Below are positions 1 through 8,168 of a stretch of DNA of 64,000 bases, piece after piece. A model generated the notes under the pieces. The model was given only the letters and a program-made list of their open reading frames with translations, did no database searches and had not been told where the DNA came from. A program made the position numbers and the translations under genes. This DNA comes from Pseudomonas sp. ANT_H12B. Its GTDB lineage: Bacteria; Pseudomonadota; Gammaproteobacteria; Pseudomonadales; Pseudomonadaceae. The DNA is taken from assembly GCF_008369325.1 (NCBI RefSeq), contig NZ_VOBI01000011.1, positions 124,001-188,000 on the forward strand, in the 5' to 3' direction. The stretch's first letter is position 1. Every line of letters begins with the position of its first letter.

Positions 1-193
1 AGAAGATCAACCCCAGCACCAGCAGCAAACCGAACACCAGTTGCGTCAATTGCCCGGCCACACCGCCGCTGACCGCTGGCGCAGCAGCGGCGGTGGCAGC
101 AGTCGCCACCGGTTCGGCAGCCAAAACGCTGAACGGCAAGGCGAGCGCTAACCCCAGCGCCAATCCTGGCAAAAACCCGAGAACCTTTTTCAC
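1..193 (-). CDS. fliO: Flagellar export apparatus protein FliO (N-terminal part, cut by window edge)
   Basis: Only the first ~64 codons are inside the window. The GTG start (193-191) follows directly on the fliN stop TGA (196-194), so the two are translationally coupled. The N-terminus reads VKKVLGFLPGLALGLALALP and continues to an AxA-like site before AEPVATAA, which looks like a signal peptide. An Ala-rich linker then leads into a strongly hydrophobic stretch (LVFGLLLVLGLIF) at the window edge, the single membrane anchor of FliO. FliO helps assemble the FliP/FliQ/FliR export gate. The position after fliN matches the usual fliLMNOPQR order; fliP-R must lie outside the window. Confidence 0.85.
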   Translation of the reverse strand, partial: MKKVLGFLPGLALGLALALPFSVLAAEPVATAATAAAAPAVSGGVAGQLTQLVFGLLLVLGLIF

Positions 194-652
194 TCAGCGC
201 AGCTTCTTGATGCGTTCGCTTGGGCTGATCACGTCGGTCAGGCGGATGCCGAACTTCTCGTTGACCACTACCACTTCGCCGTGGGCAATGAGCGTGCCGT
301 TGACCAGCACGTCCAGCGGCTCGCCGGCCAGACGATCGAGCTCGATGACCGAGCCCTGGTTGAGTTGCAGCAGGTTGCGGATGTTGATGTCGGTGCTACC
401 GACTTCCATGGAAATCGACACCGGAATATCGAGGATCACGTCCAGGTTCGGACCGTCCAGAGTGACCGGATCGTTGTTCTTCGGCACGCTGCCAAACTCT
501 TCCATCGGCAGACGGTTGGACGGCGAGCTGGCAGCATCGGCGGCCAGCAAGGCGTCGATGTCGTCCTGCCCGGCATCACCGGTTTCTTCCAGGGCCGCAG
601 CCCATTCATCGGCCAGCGCCTGGTCGTCCTGGGTGTTCATGTCATTAGCCAT
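194..652 (-). CDS. fliN: Flagellar motor switch protein FliN
   Basis: This is a 152-residue FliN, a C-ring component that works with FliM and FliG in rotational switching and as a docking site for FliH. The N-terminus carries an acidic stretch ending in DDIDALLA, like the EIDALL segment of FliM. The C-terminal half is the conserved SpoA/FliN domain (IPVSISMEVGSTDINIRNLL, then NGTLIAHGEVVVVNEKFGIRL). The frame extends eight codons further upstream. I start at the ATG of MANDMNTQ because a GAGGA Shine-Dalgarno lies just ahead; an ATG one codon earlier (655) is equally possible. It sits 68 bases after fliM and abuts fliO. Confidence 0.93.
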   Translation of the reverse strand: MANDMNTQDDQALADEWAAALEETGDAGQDDIDALLAADAASSPSNRLPMEEFGSVPKNNDPVTLDGPNLDVILDIPVSISMEVGSTDINIRNLLQLNQGSVIELDRLAGEPLDVLVNGTLIAHGEVVVVNEKFGIRLTDVISPSERIKKLR

Positions 653-720
653 CATTTGTCCTCGGCGGGCGACCATTCAATTAGAAGCGGTCAGTCAAAA
701 AGCGAATTGGGAGGCGCCGC

Positions 721-1689
721 TCAGCGGCGCTCGATCGGCTCGATCACTTGCAACGCGAGGTTGCCTTTGTGCGAGCCCATCTTGACCTTGAATGCAGGCA
801 CGCCGTTGGCGCGCATGATCATTTCGTCCGGCATTTCGACCGGGATAATGTCCCCCGGCTGCATGTGCAGGATGTCCCGCAGGCGCAACTGGCGACGGGC
901 AACCGTGGCGCCGATCGGCACATCGACATCGAGCACGTCCTGGCGCAAGGCGTTGACCCAGCGCTCATCCTGATCGTCGAGGTCCGACTGGAAACCGGCG
1001 TCGAGCATTTCGCGCACCGGCTCGATCATCGAATACGGCATGGTCACGTGCAGGTCGCCGCCTCCACCATCGAGTTCGATGTGGAACGTCGATACCACAA
1101 CCGCTTCGCTCGGGCCGACGATGTTGGCCATGGCCGGGTTCACTTCCGAGTTGATGTACTCGAAGTTCACTTCCATGATCGCCTGCCAGGCTTCCTTCAA
1201 ATCGACGAAGGCCTGCTCCAGCACCATGCGCACTACACGCAGTTCGGTGGGGGTGAATTCACGCCCTTCGATCTTGGCGTGGCGGCCATCGCCGCCGAAG
1301 AAGTTGTCCACCAGTTTGAACACCAGTTTGGCGTCGAGGATGAACAACGCGGTGCCGCGCAACGGTTTGATCTTGACCAGGTTGAGGCTGGTCGGCACGT
1401 ACAGCGAATGCACGTATTCGCCGAACTTCATCACCTGCACGCCACCCACGGCAACGTCTGCCGAGCGGCGCAGCATGTTGAACATGCTGATGCGGGTGTA
1501 GCGGGCAAAACGCTCGTTGATCATTTCCAGGGTCGGCATGCGTCCACGGACGATGCGATCCTGGCTGGTCAGGTCGTAGCTTTTGACGGTGCCGGGTTCG
1601 GCAGCGGTATCGGTCTGTACCAGACCATCGTCGACGCCATGCAACAGCGCATCGATCTCATCCTGGGACAGCAGGTCCTGCACGGCCAT
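721..1689 (-). CDS. fliM: Flagellar motor switch protein FliM
   Basis: This 322-residue protein has the length and layout of FliM. The N-terminal peptide QDLLSQDEIDALLHG contains the EIDALL motif that binds phospho-CheY. A CheC-like middle domain follows (about 50-230, with DNFFGGDG), then a C-terminal SpoA domain (PIGATVARRQLRLRDILHMQPGDIIPVEMP). FliM links CheY-P binding to the FliG torque ring in the C-ring. The gene lies 9 bases downstream of fliL and upstream of fliN, as in other gamma-proteobacteria. Confidence 0.95.
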   Translation of the reverse strand: MAVQDLLSQDEIDALLHGVDDGLVQTDTAAEPGTVKSYDLTSQDRIVRGRMPTLEMINERFARYTRISMFNMLRRSADVAVGGVQVMKFGEYVHSLYVPTSLNLVKIKPLRGTALFILDAKLVFKLVDNFFGGDGRHAKIEGREFTPTELRVVRMVLEQAFVDLKEAWQAIMEVNFEYINSEVNPAMANIVGPSEAVVVSTFHIELDGGGGDLHVTMPYSMIEPVREMLDAGFQSDLDDQDERWVNALRQDVLDVDVPIGATVARRQLRLRDILHMQPGDIIPVEMPDEMIMRANGVPAFKVKMGSHKGNLALQVIEPIERR

Positions 1690-1698
1690 GTCGTGTTC

Positions 1699-2199
1699 CT
1701 ACTGCAGTACGAAATTAGTGAAAAGCAACTGTTCGATCACCACTTTGCCGAGCTCCTTCTGCGCCACTTCCTGGACGCTGGCCGTGGCTTTCTGGCGCAA
1801 CATTTCCTGGCCGACCGGCGACGCCAGCGTGGCGAAGTCTTGCCCGGAGAACAGCATGACGAGGTTATTGCGGATCACCGGCATGTGCACTTTGAGCGCT
1901 TCCAGATCGGCCTGATTGCGACCCTGCATGGTGATGCTCACCTGCATGTAGCGCTGACGACCGTTCTGGTTGAAGTTGGCCACGAACGCCGGCGCCATGG
2001 GCTCGAAAACCGCGGGCAGCTTACCGACAGGGGCGGTTTGCGCCGCGGCGGCAGGCTTGGTCTGGGCGCTGTGCATGAAGAACCAGGTCGCCCCCACGGA
2101 CAAGCCGATCGCCAGCAGCAGGGCCACCACGACTGCAATGATCAGCTTGAGTTTGCCTTTGGTTGCGGGGTCTTTTACTGCTGCTTCGCTCTTCGCCAT
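1699..2199 (-). CDS. fliL: Flagellar basal body-associated protein FliL
   Basis: This 166-residue protein has a short cytoplasmic N-terminus (KSEAAVKDPATKGKLK). One membrane segment follows at about 20-43 (LIIAVVVALLLAIGLSVGATWFF). After an Ala/Pro linker comes a periplasmic stomatin-like FliL domain (FVANFNQNGRQRYMQVSITMQ, then LVMLFSGQDFATLASPVGQEMLRQKAT). The C-terminus VVIEQLLFTNFVLQ is typical of FliL. FliL surrounds the stator units and influences torque and stator activation. It starts the fliLMNO run; about 174 bases with no gene separate it from fliK upstream. Confidence 0.93.
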   Translation of the reverse strand: MAKSEAAVKDPATKGKLKLIIAVVVALLLAIGLSVGATWFFMHSAQTKPAAAAQTAPVGKLPAVFEPMAPAFVANFNQNGRQRYMQVSITMQGRNQADLEALKVHMPVIRNNLVMLFSGQDFATLASPVGQEMLRQKATASVQEVAQKELGKVVIEQLLFTNFVLQ

Positions 2200-2373
2200 G
2201 CCAATAATCCGTCACTATTCGGGTTTTCACAGTCGCACGCCAAGGCAAGAGCAAGTGTTATGCCAGAAGTGTCTGAGGGACAAAGGTGAAGGACGCAGGC
2301 TATCGGGAGAACAATGCAAATCACTGTGGAAGCGGCGGTGCGACGATTCCACAGGGTTTAGTGTTTAGCTGGA

Positions 2374-3735
2374 TCAGGCGTAGTAGTCGACAGCGCTGGA
2401 GCCAATCACGCTGGTGGTGCTGGCTGCTACTTCGGCGACTGTTGGCACAAGCTCGTCATCCATGGAGTCGAGACGACCACCACTGGCGCTGGTGCGCCCA
2501 CCCTGGCCTTGTCCCTGTTGAGCCTGATCCTGCCCCTGGCCCTGCCAGCCACGAGACTGGTCGGAAACGTTGACGTCGACCTGACCCATACCCTGTTGCG
2601 CAAACATGTCACGCAAGCGATGCATCTGCCCATCCAGTGCTTCGCGAACGCTTGGATGGGCGCTCATGAACGTCACTTGGGTTTGCTGATCCGGAACCAT
2701 GTTCACCCGAATGTCGAGGCGTCCCAGTTCGGCCGGTTGCAACTGGATGTCGGCCGCCTTGAGATTGGCGCTGGACAGGTACATGACCCGATTCACCACT
2801 TCTTCTGTCCAGCCGCTCTGATGCATGGCGATCGGCTGATTCACCGGCACCGCGTTGGCGGTTTTCGGCGTGGCGGCCTGGGTCAGTGCGGCCAGACGGT
2901 TGGCGAAATCGTCGACCCGGGTATCGCTACTCGCCGACTTCAGGTCCTTGAGACCGTCATCGATAAGGCCACTGAAGGCTTTGTCGCCGCCCTGGCTGGT
3001 GCTGTCCTTGTCGGCTTGCACATCGAGCATGCCCGCCATGCCCGCAGCAAAGTTTTGCGCCGCAGTCGGCTCACCGTCAGCCTGAGTCTGGGCCGAAGTT
3101 GGCGCCGCTTTTGGTTGAGCCTGACTGGAAGCAGAAACGTGACCACTCTGCTCCATGGCCATGCGCACCGCAGGCAGCGCATCGAGTGGATCGGCTTCGG
3201 GATCGAATGCTGTATCAGCGGTGGCGGCGATCGAGGTCGTTGCCGCAATAACGGCCGCAGCGACCGGCGCTTCAACCTGCGGTTGCTCGACAGCTACCGC
3301 GGGCGTAGTTGCCGGCACTGGCACCGTCGGCTGGACCGCCTGCATCAATGCCGGGTCGAGAGTCGGGTCAACAGGTGCATCGGCGATTGGCGTCTGGGGA
3401 GTGTCCGAGGCGTCATCGCTGGCCTGCTCGTCAGCCTGCGCCGGTTTATCGGCGGGCAAGGATTTGCCGCTATCGGCAACCGTCGGTTCCGGGGCGGCAG
3501 GATTGTCGTTGCCGACGTCCTTTTTGCCGGGACCGTCCGGAGTTTTATCGCGTGTCGGCTTGGCCGATCCATCACCCACCGCAGAGGGTTTGTTCTGGGC
3601 TTGATTGGCGTAGACCTGAGCGAAGCTGGACGCCTTTTCCCCAGGCTCAGCGGACAGCGCCGGTGTATTGGCGGAGGCGGCTTGAGTCTTGGCCTGAGCG
3701 GCGGCCTGAAGAAGCATATTGGGGGTAACGGGCAT
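2374..3735 (-). CDS. fliK: Flagellar hook-length control protein FliK
   Basis: This 453-residue protein has the two-part structure of FliK. A long, low-complexity Ala/Pro/Thr/Gln-rich N-terminal region (about 1-290) acts as the secreted ruler. A conserved C-terminal substrate-switch domain (about 300-415) contains WTEEVVNRVMYLSSANLKAADIQLQPAELGRLDIRV, here in two parts, and HPSVREALDGQMHRLRDMF. The Gln/Gly-rich tail (GWQGQGQDQAQQGQG) is also usual in pseudomonads. FliK is exported, measures the hook and switches FlhB from hook to filament export. A strong sigma-54 promoter lies about 50 bases upstream, so fliK probably heads the transcript running into fliLMNO. Confidence 0.92.
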   Translation of the reverse strand: MPVTPNMLLQAAAQAKTQAASANTPALSAEPGEKASSFAQVYANQAQNKPSAVGDGSAKPTRDKTPDGPGKKDVGNDNPAAPEPTVADSGKSLPADKPAQADEQASDDASDTPQTPIADAPVDPTLDPALMQAVQPTVPVPATTPAVAVEQPQVEAPVAAAVIAATTSIAATADTAFDPEADPLDALPAVRMAMEQSGHVSASSQAQPKAAPTSAQTQADGEPTAAQNFAAGMAGMLDVQADKDSTSQGGDKAFSGLIDDGLKDLKSASSDTRVDDFANRLAALTQAATPKTANAVPVNQPIAMHQSGWTEEVVNRVMYLSSANLKAADIQLQPAELGRLDIRVNMVPDQQTQVTFMSAHPSVREALDGQMHRLRDMFAQQGMGQVDVNVSDQSRGWQGQGQDQAQQGQGQGGRTSASGGRLDSMDDELVPTVAEVAASTTSVIGSSAVDYYA

Positions 3736-3786
3736 GACACGGTCTCCGCTGCACTGGGATCGTAGGTACAGTTGACGGAGATTAGT

Positions 3787-3800
3787 GCAAAGGTCGCGCC
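3787..3800 (-). promoter_or_regulatory. Sigma-54 promoter upstream of fliK
   Basis: The minus strand reads TGGCGCGACCTTTGCAC, with GG (3800-3799) and GC (3788-3787) exactly 10 bases apart. This differs little from the RpoN consensus TGGCACG-N4-TTGCA. The predicted start point is near 3775, giving a leader of about 40 bases before the fliK ATG at 3735. FleQ is the expected activator. Confidence 0.75.
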
Positions 3801-3818
3801 AGGTTTGAGTATCAGGCG

Positions 3819-4187
3819 TTAAAAGCGCCGGACGGCCTCATTGACAGAAAGAGAACGCTGACGCTCGGCCTCATAGAGCGGCCGGACAAACGCAAATTCA
3901 TCATCAATTTCGCCTACCAGTTTTTCAATGCCGGCGAGGCTTTTTTGCTTGGCGCACTGCTCCAGTTCATGGCACAACTCCGCCAGGCGTATGGCGCCCA
4001 TGTTGCTGCTGCTGCCCTTGAAACTATGGGCTGCATTCATGAGTTGCGCGGCATCTTCAGCCTTTCGCAAGATGCGTAAACGCTCTTCGGAATCGGCGAG
4101 AAAGGTATCCAGCAACGTCGGATACTCATCCTCCATGACCTCTTGCAACGCGCTCAGCACGTCTCGGTCCAGATGTTTGTCAGCCAC
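3819..4187 (-). CDS. hptB: Histidine phosphotransfer protein HptB
   Basis: This is a 122-residue stand-alone Hpt domain with the phospho-accepting histidine in AAHSFKGSSSNMGA (His54). In P. aeruginosa, HptB relays phosphate from several hybrid kinases (RetS, PA1611, ErcS', SagS) to the response regulator HsbR, linking motility with the Gac/Rsm and c-di-GMP networks. The gene lies 30 bases after hsbR, in the order hsbA-hsbR-hptB on the minus strand. The family, order and lengths match P. aeruginosa PA3345-PA3347. The identification is by motif and context. Confidence 0.88.
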   Translation of the reverse strand: MADKHLDRDVLSALQEVMEDEYPTLLDTFLADSEERLRILRKAEDAAQLMNAAHSFKGSSSNMGAIRLAELCHELEQCAKQKSLAGIEKLVGEIDDEFAFVRPLYEAERQRSLSVNEAVRRF

Positions 4188-4217
4188 TTGCTCACTCCTT
4201 GATCAAGAATGCGTGGA

Positions 4218-5933
4218 TTATGCCTGAGCCTCCCAGAAAAATTCCACGCGGGCACTTCGACCATCGTCGGACCAGCTCGCATTGCGGCCCAACTGACGGA
4301 TCAGACTGACGCCACGTCCCGACAGACGGACGCCCTCGACGGGCCGGGCCATCACCCGCGCGACATCGAAGCCCTTGCCGCTGTCTTCGACGCGAATCGT
4401 CAGGCAACCACCCTCGCCTTTGGGGGTGACCTGCAAATGCACCCGGACATAGCCGTCCTGTAGCTCGTCCAGTCGCGCATTTCGCTGTTGATAATAGTGC
4501 GTAAAACCCGATGCATCGCGTTTGAGGCTCGAATCCAGCCCCAAAACACCATGCTCCAGCGCGTTGGAATACAGTTCGGCCAGCACACTGTAGAGCGCTC
4601 CACTCTGAGCCCGCAGACCATGAACCTCTAGCAGCAGTTGCAAAAGATACGGCAACGGATTGAAGCGTTTGAGGGTGGCGGCGCGGAACTCGAAACTCAC
4701 CGACCAGTCCAGCGGACAAGACTGGCCACTGTCGGAATACACCAGCGCCGGCGGGCTCAGTTGCGCGGCCTCCAGCAGACTGACCTCGACCATGCTCACG
4801 TCATCGCGGGCCTCGCCGCGAAAGTCCCGCAGCGCCTGTTCGATCTCTTCGAACAACTCATCAGGCTGACGATTGGCCGCAAATACCCGCTGCAACCGCT
4901 CCACACCAAACAATTGCTCGTTGGCGTCGCAGGTATCGATCACCCCGTCGGACAACAGGAACACCCGATCGCCAACCGCCATTGGAAATACTTCTGTGCG
5001 GTCATCAAAGGTGTGCGGGCTCAGGACGCCGAGCGGTAAATGCCGGGCCGTCAGCGGCGTACGCTCGCCGCTGGCGATGCTGTGCAGGTAACCGTCCGGC
5101 ATGCCGCCGTTCCACACCTCAACCGAGCGCCGCTGGAAACTCAGGCACAGCAGCGTTGCGCAACAGAACATGTCCACCGGCAGGATGCGCTTGAGCTTGG
5201 CATTCATCTCGCGCAGGGTTTCCGACAGGCCGTAGCCCTTGGCGGTCATGCCGTAGAAAACCTCAGCCAGCGGCATGGCACCGACCGCTGCTGGCAAGCC
5301 ATGGCCGGTGAAATCACCGAGTAGCACGTGCATGTCGCCGGCCGGAGTGAACGCGGCCAGCAGCAGATCGCCGTTGAACAGCGCATAAGGCGATTGCAAG
5401 TAACGGATATTGGGGGCATTCAGGCAGCCGGAGTGGGCCACTTTGTCGAATACGGCCTTGGCCACACGCTGCTCGTTGAGCAGGTAATCGTGGTGCCTGG
5501 CGATCTGGTCGCGCTGCTGCAACACGGTGGCCTGCAACCGCCGCAGGCGATCCATCGCCTTGATCTTGGCGGCGAGGATCACCTGGTTGTAGGGCTTTGC
5601 CAGAAAGTCGTCGCCGCCGGCTTCCAGACAACGGGCCAGGGCTTCACTTTCGGTCAGCGAAGTGAGGAAGATGATCGGCACCAGGGTTTCCCCGGCCAAC
5701 ACCTTGATCTGTCGCGCCGCCTCGAAACCGTCCATCACCGGCATCATGGCGTCCATGAGCACCAGTTGCGGTCGTTGCTGGCGAAACGCATCAACCGCTT
5801 CGGCACCGTTGGCCGCCGTCAGCACTTCATGACCCTGACGACGGACAATAGTCGACAGCAGCATGCGATCGGCCGCGCTGTCTTCGGCGATCAGGATCGT
5901 CAGCGATTCAAGCGCAGTCGACATGGCGGTCAC
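4218..5933 (-). CDS. hsbR: Response regulator HsbR: receiver, PP2C phosphatase and anti-sigma kinase domains
   Basis: This 571-residue three-domain protein has a receiver domain at about 11-130 (phospho-Asp61 in LVLMDAMMPVMDG, and the conserved Lys in FLAKPYN). A SpoIIE/RsbU-type PP2C phosphatase core follows (about 190-385: LLLAAFTPAGDMHVLLGDFTGHG, then GDRVFLLSDGVID and DVSMVEV). A GHKL ATPase of the RsbW kind ends it (about 410-565: ELYSNALEHGVLG, VEDSGKGFD). Upon phosphorylation by HptB, P. aeruginosa HsbR changes from kinase to phosphatase on HsbA. The GTG start (5933) overlaps the hsbA TGA by two bases; an ATG three codons later is an alternative. Confidence 0.9.
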   Translation of the reverse strand: MTAMSTALESLTILIAEDSAADRMLLSTIVRRQGHEVLTAANGAEAVDAFRQQRPQLVLMDAMMPVMDGFEAARQIKVLAGETLVPIIFLTSLTESEALARCLEAGGDDFLAKPYNQVILAAKIKAMDRLRRLQATVLQQRDQIARHHDYLLNEQRVAKAVFDKVAHSGCLNAPNIRYLQSPYALFNGDLLLAAFTPAGDMHVLLGDFTGHGLPAAVGAMPLAEVFYGMTAKGYGLSETLREMNAKLKRILPVDMFCCATLLCLSFQRRSVEVWNGGMPDGYLHSIASGERTPLTARHLPLGVLSPHTFDDRTEVFPMAVGDRVFLLSDGVIDTCDANEQLFGVERLQRVFAANRQPDELFEEIEQALRDFRGEARDDVSMVEVSLLEAAQLSPPALVYSDSGQSCPLDWSVSFEFRAATLKRFNPLPYLLQLLLEVHGLRAQSGALYSVLAELYSNALEHGVLGLDSSLKRDASGFTHYYQQRNARLDELQDGYVRVHLQVTPKGEGGCLTIRVEDSGKGFDVARVMARPVEGVRLSGRGVSLIRQLGRNASWSDDGRSARVEFFWEAQA

Positions 5934-6235
5934 GCCACGTCGAAAATTTGTTCGAAGTTGGAGATGGCGAGGATTTTGCGCACATCTGCATTCGCGTGGG
6001 TCAACGTGATCTCGGCATTCTCGCCACCCGCGTGATCACGCAATAGCAGCAACATGCCAAGCGCCGAACTGTCGAGGTAGGTGGCGTCCTTCAGGTTCAC
6101 TTCGAAGGACTCGGGTTTTGGCTGAAGATTTTCGTAGGATTCGCGAAATTCCTGATGCTTGGCGAAATCGAATCGTCCCTTGATCGATATCGTCAGCTTT
6201 TGCCCATCTTCGGATACTTCTGTAACAACTGACAT
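5930..6235 (-). CDS. hsbA: Anti-sigma factor antagonist HsbA (STAS domain)
   Basis: This 101-residue protein is a single STAS domain. The conserved phosphorylatable serine lies in ATYLDSSALGML (Ser56). In P. aeruginosa, unphosphorylated HsbA binds the anti-sigma factor FlgM and releases FliA for swimming, while phospho-HsbA binds the diguanylate cyclase HsbD and favours biofilm. The length and Ser56 position match that protein. It overlaps hsbR (GTGA) and lies about 120 bases downstream of fliJ. Here the switch sits inside the structural flagellar cluster, so it may be partly co-transcribed with fliEFGHIJ. Confidence 0.9.
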   Translation of the reverse strand: MSVVTEVSEDGQKLTISIKGRFDFAKHQEFRESYENLQPKPESFEVNLKDATYLDSSALGMLLLLRDHAGGENAEITLTHANADVRKILAISNFEQIFDVA

Positions 6236-6353
6236 TTAACGGCTTCCTTGTCATTCGGGAACGTACGTATACAAGGTTTAGCATCTGGCGGTAGCCGGAG
6301 CAAGGCTGGAAAAATTGTGCAGACTGTGAAATCGCCGTCGCGGTCCTCCTGAT

Positions 6354-6803
6354 TCAATACGGGTCCTGACGCGGTAACCGCTGGGACAACTCATCCAGCA
6401 GCTTTTGTTCGCGCCTGTCCTCAAGCCGCCGCGCCTCATCCATGTAGCGCAACACCAATTTGCGTAAACCTTCGACCCGGGCATAAGCCTGTTGCCAGGT
6501 TTCCCGCGCCTTGTTCAGGTTGTTTTGATGCCATGCGAGGCTTTGTCGCTGCTGATCAATGGCGGTGCCCAGTTGCGCCAGAAAGCCTTGATACCCCAGC
6601 AGCCATTGACCCGAAACGCCGCTGCTGCCGCGCACGATCCATTGTTCCTGGTAGTCGAGGCGAAAGGCCTCAAGGTCGGCAAGTTTGCTTTCTGCCAGAC
6701 GGACCTGGCCCTGAAAGTGACCCAGGCGCAGGACCGCAGCCTTCTCGACTTTTTCGGCCATTTCGACCACGGGGGCCAGGCGCGAGGCTCGGCTCTGGGC
6801 CAT
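6354..6803 (-). CDS. fliJ: Flagellar export chaperone FliJ
   Basis: This 149-residue, highly charged protein is predicted to be almost wholly alpha-helical coiled coil (VVEMAEKVEKAAVLRLGHFQGQVRLAESKLADLEAF, split over two helices, and a Lys/Arg/Glu-rich C-terminal helix). That is the FliJ fold, which resembles the stalk of F1-ATPase and is placed in the pore of the FliI hexamer. It also recycles chaperones for late substrates. It starts 6 bases after the fliI stop, in the standard fliHIJ order. Confidence 0.9.
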   Translation of the reverse strand: MAQSRASRLAPVVEMAEKVEKAAVLRLGHFQGQVRLAESKLADLEAFRLDYQEQWIVRGSSGVSGQWLLGYQGFLAQLGTAIDQQRQSLAWHQNNLNKARETWQQAYARVEGLRKLVLRYMDEARRLEDRREQKLLDELSQRLPRQDPY

Positions 6804-6809
6804 GGCCGG

Positions 6810-8168
6810 TTAGCCGCCCGCCGCGGGGGCGAAGATCGATCCAAGATAGGCTTCGCTTTCGCCCAGGCTGATGCTGTCGTTCAAGCCCTGGCGCAGGTAT
6901 TTGACCAACTGCGGTTGCAGGGAAATCGCCAGGTCGGTTTCCCGATCGCCACCGGCGACGTAGGCACCGACGCTGATCAGGTCCCGACTCTGTTGATAGC
7001 GCGACCACAGCTGCTTGAAATATTGCGCGCGGGCCATGTGTTCCGGCGTCACCACCGACGGCATGACCCGGCTGATGGACGCTTCGATATCGATGGCCGG
7101 GTAATGCCCCTCCTCGGCCAGGCGCCGGGACAGCACGATGTGCCCGTCGAGCACGCCTCGCGCGGCGTCGGCAATCGGATCCTGCTGGTCATCGCCTTCG
7201 GACAACACGGTGTAGAACGCCGTGATCGAACCGCCGCCCTTTTCGGCATTACCGGCCCGCTCCACCAGTTTTGGCAACTTGGCGAACACCGACGGTGGAT
7301 AACCCTTGGTCGCTGGCGGTTCGCCGATGGCCAGGGCGATTTCCCGCTGGGCCTGAGCGAAACGGGTCAGGGAATCCATCAGCAACAGGACGTTCTTGCC
7401 CTTGTCGCGAAAATATTCGGCGATGCGCGTGCAGTACATGGCCGCGCGCAGACGCATCAGTGGCGCATCGTCGGCGGGTGACGCAACCACCACCGAACGC
7501 TTGAGCCCTTCCTCACCGAGAATGTGCTCGATGAACTCTTTAACCTCACGACCCCGCTCGCCGATCAGCCCGACGACAATAATGTCGGCCTCGGTGAAGC
7601 GGGTCATCATGCCCAGCAGCACAGACTTACCGACGCCGGTACCGGCGAACAACCCGAGCCGCTGACCGCGACCGACCGTCAACAAACCGTTGATGCTGCG
7701 GATGCCCACGTCCAGAGGCTCGCTGATCGGGTGACGCTTGAGCGGGTTGATCGTCGGGCCATCCATCGGCACCCAGTCTTCAGCCTTCATGCCGCCCTTG
7801 CCATCCAGCGCACGACCGGCACCATCGAGCACCCGCCCGAGCATGCTCATGCCCATCGGCAGGCGACCGGTATCAGCCAAGGGAACCACGCGGGCACCGG
7901 GCGCAATGCCGGCGACGCTGCCGACCGGCATCAGAAAGACTTTGCTGCCGGAGAAACCCATGACTTCAGCTTCGACCTGCACCGGATGATAACTGTCGTC
8001 GTTGATGACCATGCAGCGACTGCCCATGGCGGCGCGCAAGCCTTCGGCTTCTAGCGTCAGGCCGACCATGCGCAGCAAGCGGCCTTCAAGGATCGGCGCG
8101 CCGGCAAGCTCGGTGGCCTCGGTGTAGCTGCCGAGGCGCTTGGCGAAGCTGGTCCGATCAAGGCGCAT
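6810..8168 (-). CDS. fliI: Flagellum-specific export ATPase FliI
   Basis: This 452-residue protein belongs to the F1 beta / type III secretion ATPase family. Walker A is GTGVGKS (about 176-182) and Walker B is NVLLLMDSLTRFA. The ATPase signature appears in PPATKGYPPSVFAKLPKLVERAG. FliI forms a hexamer with FliH and FliJ beneath the export gate and energises unfolding and delivery of axial proteins. The first bases overlap fliH by 11 nt (8158-8168), implying coupled translation. Confidence 0.96.
   Translation of the reverse strand: MRLDRTSFAKRLGSYTEATELAGAPILEGRLLRMVGLTLEAEGLRAAMGSRCMVINDDSYHPVQVEAEVMGFSGSKVFLMPVGSVAGIAPGARVVPLADTGRLPMGMSMLGRVLDGAGRALDGKGGMKAEDWVPMDGPTINPLKRHPISEPLDVGIRSINGLLTVGRGQRLGLFAGTGVGKSVLLGMMTRFTEADIIVVGLIGERGREVKEFIEHILGEEGLKRSVVVASPADDAPLMRLRAAMYCTRIAEYFRDKGKNVLLLMDSLTRFAQAQREIALAIGEPPATKGYPPSVFAKLPKLVERAGNAEKGGGSITAFYTVLSEGDDQQDPIADAARGVLDGHIVLSRRLAEEGHYPAIDIEASISRVMPSVVTPEHMARAQYFKQLWSRYQQSRDLISVGAYVAGGDRETDLAISLQPQLVKYLRQGLNDSISLGESEAYLGSIFAPAAGG

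Noticed and set aside
748..2289. A 513-residue open frame on the plus strand over fliM-fliL
   Set aside because: It is antisense to two clear flagellar genes, has His/Arg/Val-rich composition typical of the complement of GC-rich coding DNA, and no ribosome binding site.
2509..3765. A 418-residue plus-strand frame opposite fliK
   Set aside because: Arg/Gly-rich low-complexity translation of the complement of the FliK linker; no family features.
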